The position numbers and the translations under genes are program-made. The notes beneath the pieces are model-generated. The model made no database searches. It saw only the letters and a program-made list of their open reading frames with translations, and was not told where the DNA came from. A stretch of DNA of 8,584 nt from the NCBI GenBank assembly GCA_030626365.1, contig DAOUPC010000107.1, positions 1 to 8,584 on the forward strand, written 5' to 3'. This DNA comes from Paracoccaceae bacterium. Its GTDB lineage: Bacteria; Pseudomonadota; Alphaproteobacteria; Rhodobacterales; Rhodobacteraceae. Every line of letters starts with the position of its first letter. Positions within the stretch are counted from its first letter, which is position 1. Positions 6,354-8,584 of the stretch are shown piece after piece.

Positions 6354-6587
6354 GGACAGGCAGCCTTTTTGCACCTCGCGCCACATCGGCACGTTCAGTG
6401 ACATCTGGCATTGCGCCATGAACATGCGCCCATCAACCTGCAAACAGATGGTCTGGCCCAGTTCAACCCGCGATCCGGTCCGGTCGGTGCAATAACAATC
6501 AATGACCTTGCCATCGCGGCCCTTTACGTCGCCCAAGGCCGGCATCGCCGTCGCCACAAGGAAAACAAATAAGACAAGATGTTTCAT
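6294..6587 (-). CDS. Small secreted cysteine-rich hypothetical protein
   Basis: This encodes a 97-residue protein with a good Sec signal peptide: Lys2, a hydrophobic core (residues 4-14), and an ALG-D cleavage site after residue 19. The mature periplasmic part would be about 78 residues with five cysteines (31, 33, 48, 60, 76), including a CYC pair, suggesting disulphides, a metal site, or one free thiol. The segment VKGRDGKVIDCYCTD and the MSLNVPMWREVQ region look conserved, and I believe similar small proteins occur in Rhodobacteraceae. I do not know a function. The tail after Cys76 (about residues 79-97) is encoded in the 60-bp antisense overlap with the DUF1499 gene and looks low in conserved character. 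There is no Shine-Dalgarno upstream. A -10-like box sits 6 nt before the ATG, which suggests leaderless expression. Confidence 0.75.
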   Translation of the reverse strand: MKHLVLFVFLVATAMPALGDVKGRDGKVIDCYCTDRTGSRVELGQTICLQVDGRMFMAQCQMSLNVPMWREVQKGCLSSGLQSGDPVVDPGPVHTKI

Positions 6588-6593
6588 AAGGCC

Positions 6594-6622
6594 ATTCTAG
6601 CACAAGGTGGCCCCTTGACCAA
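6594..6622 (-). promoter_or_regulatory. Candidate promoter for the cysteine-rich protein gene, possibly leaderless
   Basis: Read on the minus strand, TTGGTC (6622-6617) and TAGAAT (6599-6594) are separated by 17 bp. The -10 matches the TATAAT consensus at 5 of 6 bases, and the -35 at 3 of 6. The ATG at 6587 begins 6 nt after the -10 box, so transcription would start at or next to the start codon. Confidence 0.4.
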
Positions 6623-6649
6623 TCCGGCCTGATGTCACACACCGCTGGC

Positions 6650-7705
6650 ATGGTTCCCGAAGAACGCCTTTATCAGATCACCCAACGGTTTCAATTCCTT
6701 GAGGCCGCGATGGCCGATGGTGCCGCGGGCGGCGATATTGCCCGGCTGGCCAAGGAATATTCCGATCTGCGCCCTGTCGTCGAACAGATCACCACCTGGC
6801 GCAAGCTGGTTGCGGACCTGGCCGAGGCCAAATCCATGTTGGACGATCCCGACATGAAGGAACTGGCCGAGGAAGAGATCCCGCTGCTTAAGGATGCGTT
6901 GCCGGTGGCCGAACATGCGCTGCAACTGTCGCTGCTGCCGAAAGACGCCGCCGACATCCGCCCGGCGATGCTCGAAATTCGTCCGGGAACGGGTGGCGAC
7001 GAGGCGGCCCTGTTTGCCGCCGATCTGTTGCGCATGTATTTGCGGTATTGCGAATCCCAGGGCTGGAAATTCGAAATCATCGAACAGCAGACAACCGAAC
7101 TGGGCGGCATCAAAGAGGTGGTCGCCCATATCAAAGGCGACAGCGTCTTTGCCCGGATGAAATACGAATCCGGCGTGCACAGGGTTCAGCGCGTGCCAAC
7201 AACCGAATCGGGCGGGCGTATCCATACATCGGCGGCCACGGTGGCGGTGCTGCCCGAGGCCAAGGATGTGGACATCCAGATCAACACCAATGACATCAGG
7301 ATCGACACCATGCGCGCCTCTGGGGCGGGCGGGCAGCACGTCAACACCACCGATTCGGCCGTGCGCATCACCCATATCCCCAGTGGTATTGTTGTTACAT
7401 CCGCGGAAAAATCCCAGCACCGCAACCGTGAAATCGCCATGGGCGTGCTGAAAACCCGGCTGTATGATCGGGAACGCCAGCGGGTCGATGATGAACGCTC
7501 GGCTGACCGGGCCTCGCAGGTTGGCAGCGGGGATCGTTCGGAACGCATCCGCACCTACAACTTTCCCCAAGGGCGCATGACCGACCACCGGATCAACCTG
7601 ACGCTTTACAAGCTGGACGCGATCATGGCCGGTGATCTGAACGAGGTGATCGATGCGTTGACGGCAGATGATCAGGCCCGGAAACTGGCCGAAATGGGCC
7701 AGTAG
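6650..7705 (+). CDS. prfA: Peptide chain release factor 1 (RF1)
   Basis: RF1 recognises UAA and UAG in the ribosomal A site and triggers peptidyl-tRNA hydrolysis. From ATG 6650 the product is 351 residues, the length I recall for alphaproteobacterial RF1, and the start aligns with Met1 of E. coli RF1. The stop-codon-reading tripeptide PxT is PTT at 183-185. The catalytic GGQ is at 227-229 in SGAGGQHVNTTDSAVRI. RPGTGGDEAALFA (111-123) and NFPQGRMTDHRINLTLY (304-320) are also diagnostic. An in-frame ATG at 6632 would add six residues (MSHTAG). Neither ATG has a recognisable Shine-Dalgarno, so the start is not settled by sequence alone. It is followed 2 bp later by prmC, whose product methylates the GGQ glutamine. 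The identity is secure. Confidence 0.96.
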   Translation: MVPEERLYQITQRFQFLEAAMADGAAGGDIARLAKEYSDLRPVVEQITTWRKLVADLAEAKSMLDDPDMKELAEEEIPLLKDALPVAEHALQLSLLPKDAADIRPAMLEIRPGTGGDEAALFAADLLRMYLRYCESQGWKFEIIEQQTTELGGIKEVVAHIKGDSVFARMKYESGVHRVQRVPTTESGGRIHTSAATVAVLPEAKDVDIQINTNDIRIDTMRASGAGGQHVNTTDSAVRITHIPSGIVVTSAEKSQHRNREIAMGVLKTRLYDRERQRVDDERSADRASQVGSGDRSERIRTYNFPQGRMTDHRINLTLYKLDAIMAGDLNEVIDALTADDQARKLAEMGQ

Positions 7706-7707
7706 AC

Positions 7708-8568
7708 ATGGCCACACCTGTCCCGCCAACCGCCCTGACCGCCGCCCAGACAATGGCCGCCGCCGCCATGCGCCTGCGCGCCGCTGGGGTTGCTGATCCG
7801 GGGCGCGATGCACGTGTTCTGCTGGCCCATGCCGCCCGGATCGAGGCATCCCGCGTCACGCTGATTGCCCCCGAAACCCTGACCCCGGAGATCGCTGAAC
7901 GCTATGAGCAACTGATCGCACTGCGGGCGGTCCGCGTGCCGGTTTCGCATCTGCTGGGGGAACGGGAATTTTATGGTCGACGCTTTAAGGTAAGCGCGCA
8001 AGTCCTTGATCCAAGGCCAGAAACTGAAACCCTGATCGAGGCAGCCCTGGCCATGCCATTTGACCGGGTTCTGGACCTTGGCACCGGGTCCGGCTGCATC
8101 TTGGTCACCCTTTTGGGCGAATGTGACACGGCCACCGGCGTGGGTGCGGACCTAAGCGAATGCGCCTGCCTTCAGGCCAGCGCCAATGCCGTGCTGCACC
8201 GGGTTCAGGACCGGGCCGACATCGTGCAGGCGGACTGGTTCAAAGGCATCGACGGCTTGTTCGATCTGATCGTGTCGAACCCGCCCTATATTGCGCTGGA
8301 TGAAATGGACGGACTAGCGGACGAGGTGCGCCACCACGAACCAAAGATGGCGCTGACCGACGGGGGTGATGGCCTGGGGGCCTATCGCCGGATCGCGGCG
8401 GATGTGATGGCCCATTTGTCCCCCGGCGGACGCCTGATTGTCGAAATTGGCCCGACCCAGGGCACAGCGGTGATGGGGCTGATGGCGCAGGCCGGGCTGA
8501 ACGGGCTGTGCATTGTGCCTGATCTGGATGGCCGGGCGCGGGTGGTTGTCGGTCACCGGGACCAATAG
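7708..8568 (+). CDS. prmC: Peptide chain release factor N5-glutamine methyltransferase (PrmC/HemK)
   Basis: PrmC uses S-adenosylmethionine to methylate the side-chain amide of the GGQ glutamine in RF1 and RF2, which increases termination efficiency. The 286-residue product has an N-terminal helical RF-binding domain (about 1-85), YGRRFKVS and the RPETE loop (103-107), the SAM-binding DLGTGSGC (123-130), an acidic residue in GADLS (146-150), and NPPY (191-194), the motif that holds the target amide. GGDGLGAYRRI (219-229) and VEIGPTQG (245-252) are typical of the C-terminal part. It starts 2 bp after the prfA stop with no strong Shine-Dalgarno, so coupled translation from prfA is likely. It ends in TAG. 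An unusual run of Cys (ECACLQ, 151-156) follows the SAM-binding acidic loop but lies outside the catalytic motifs. Sixteen bases remain after it, with nothing recognisable. Confidence 0.96.
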   Translation: MATPVPPTALTAAQTMAAAAMRLRAAGVADPGRDARVLLAHAARIEASRVTLIAPETLTPEIAERYEQLIALRAVRVPVSHLLGEREFYGRRFKVSAQVLDPRPETETLIEAALAMPFDRVLDLGTGSGCILVTLLGECDTATGVGADLSECACLQASANAVLHRVQDRADIVQADWFKGIDGLFDLIVSNPPYIALDEMDGLADEVRHHEPKMALTDGGDGLGAYRRIAADVMAHLSPGGRLIVEIGPTQGTAVMGLMAQAGLNGLCIVPDLDGRARVVVGHRDQ

Positions 8569-8584
8569 CGGCCCGATATGCGAC

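Noticed and set aside
6346..6370. An imperfect hairpin (CCTG/CAGG with a bulge) followed after a few bases by five T's, as a terminator for DUF1499
   Set aside because: The stem is only 4 bp without a bulge, the T-run does not directly follow it, and it lies inside the coding region of the opposite-strand gene. It is too weak to annotate.
6615..6643. TTGACC at 6615-6620 as the -35 box of a prfA promoter
   Set aside because: No -10-like sequence occurs 16-18 bp downstream, and that position would fall inside the prfA start region.
6635..7849. A 404-codon minus-strand open frame opposite prfA
   Set aside because: prfA motifs are unmistakable on the plus strand. The antisense product is rich in His, Gly and Gln without recognisable motifs and has no ribosome site.
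1..8584. Mobile element, phage, CRISPR, tRNA or toxin-antitoxin content
   Set aside because: No transposase, integrase, repeat array, tRNA-like structure or terminal inverted repeats were seen. The mazG gene is a full two-domain housekeeping form with no mazEF partner beside it.

Overview
The window looks like chromosomal DNA from an alphaproteobacterium, most likely of the Rhodobacterales/Roseobacter group. The inference rests on high GC, tight gene packing with 1-4 bp start/stop overlaps, the flavour of the enolase, RF1, PrmC and MazG proteins, and a DUF1499 protein. I see no insertion sequence, phage gene, CRISPR array, tRNA or rRNA. Coding density is close to complete, and no gene-free stretch exceeds about 65 bp.

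Layout from left to right. (1) The 3' part of enolase (eno) runs rightward off the left edge. (2) Facing it is a leftward, translationally coupled three-gene cluster, in transcription order mazG (nucleoside triphosphate pyrophosphohydrolase), an inosine/uridine-type nucleoside hydrolase, and a GNAT acetyltransferase. Both junctions are 4-bp overlaps. (3) A 64-bp divergent gap separates mazG from a rightward three-gene operon: an M20D metal-dependent amidohydrolase, an agmatinase-type ureohydrolase (speB-like), and a second ureohydrolase of the guanidinobutyrase type (gbuA-like). Their junctions are 1-bp and 4-bp overlaps, and a hairpin at the end is a candidate terminator. (4) A membrane-anchored DUF1499 protein runs rightward and overlaps by 60 bp the 3' end of a leftward gene for a small secreted cysteine-rich protein. 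(5) prfA (release factor RF1) and prmC (the methyltransferase that modifies RF1's GGQ glutamine) form the conserved translation-termination pair at the right end.

How the genes work together. The guanidino operon is the most distinctive metabolic unit. Agmatine can go directly to putrescine plus urea (SpeB). It can also be oxidised to 4-guanidinobutyrate, which GbuA cleaves to GABA plus urea. The M20 enzyme would fit as a de-acylating step, but its substrate cannot be read from sequence. The mazG cluster looks like nucleotide clean-up and nucleoside salvage. prfA and prmC are enzyme substrate and modifier. Nothing here is an obviously unprecedented system. The points most worth checking are the paired, divergent ureohydrolases, the coupled MazG/nucleoside hydrolase/GNAT cluster, and the unusual gene boundaries around 6294-6650, which include a possible leaderless promoter and a convergent overlap.
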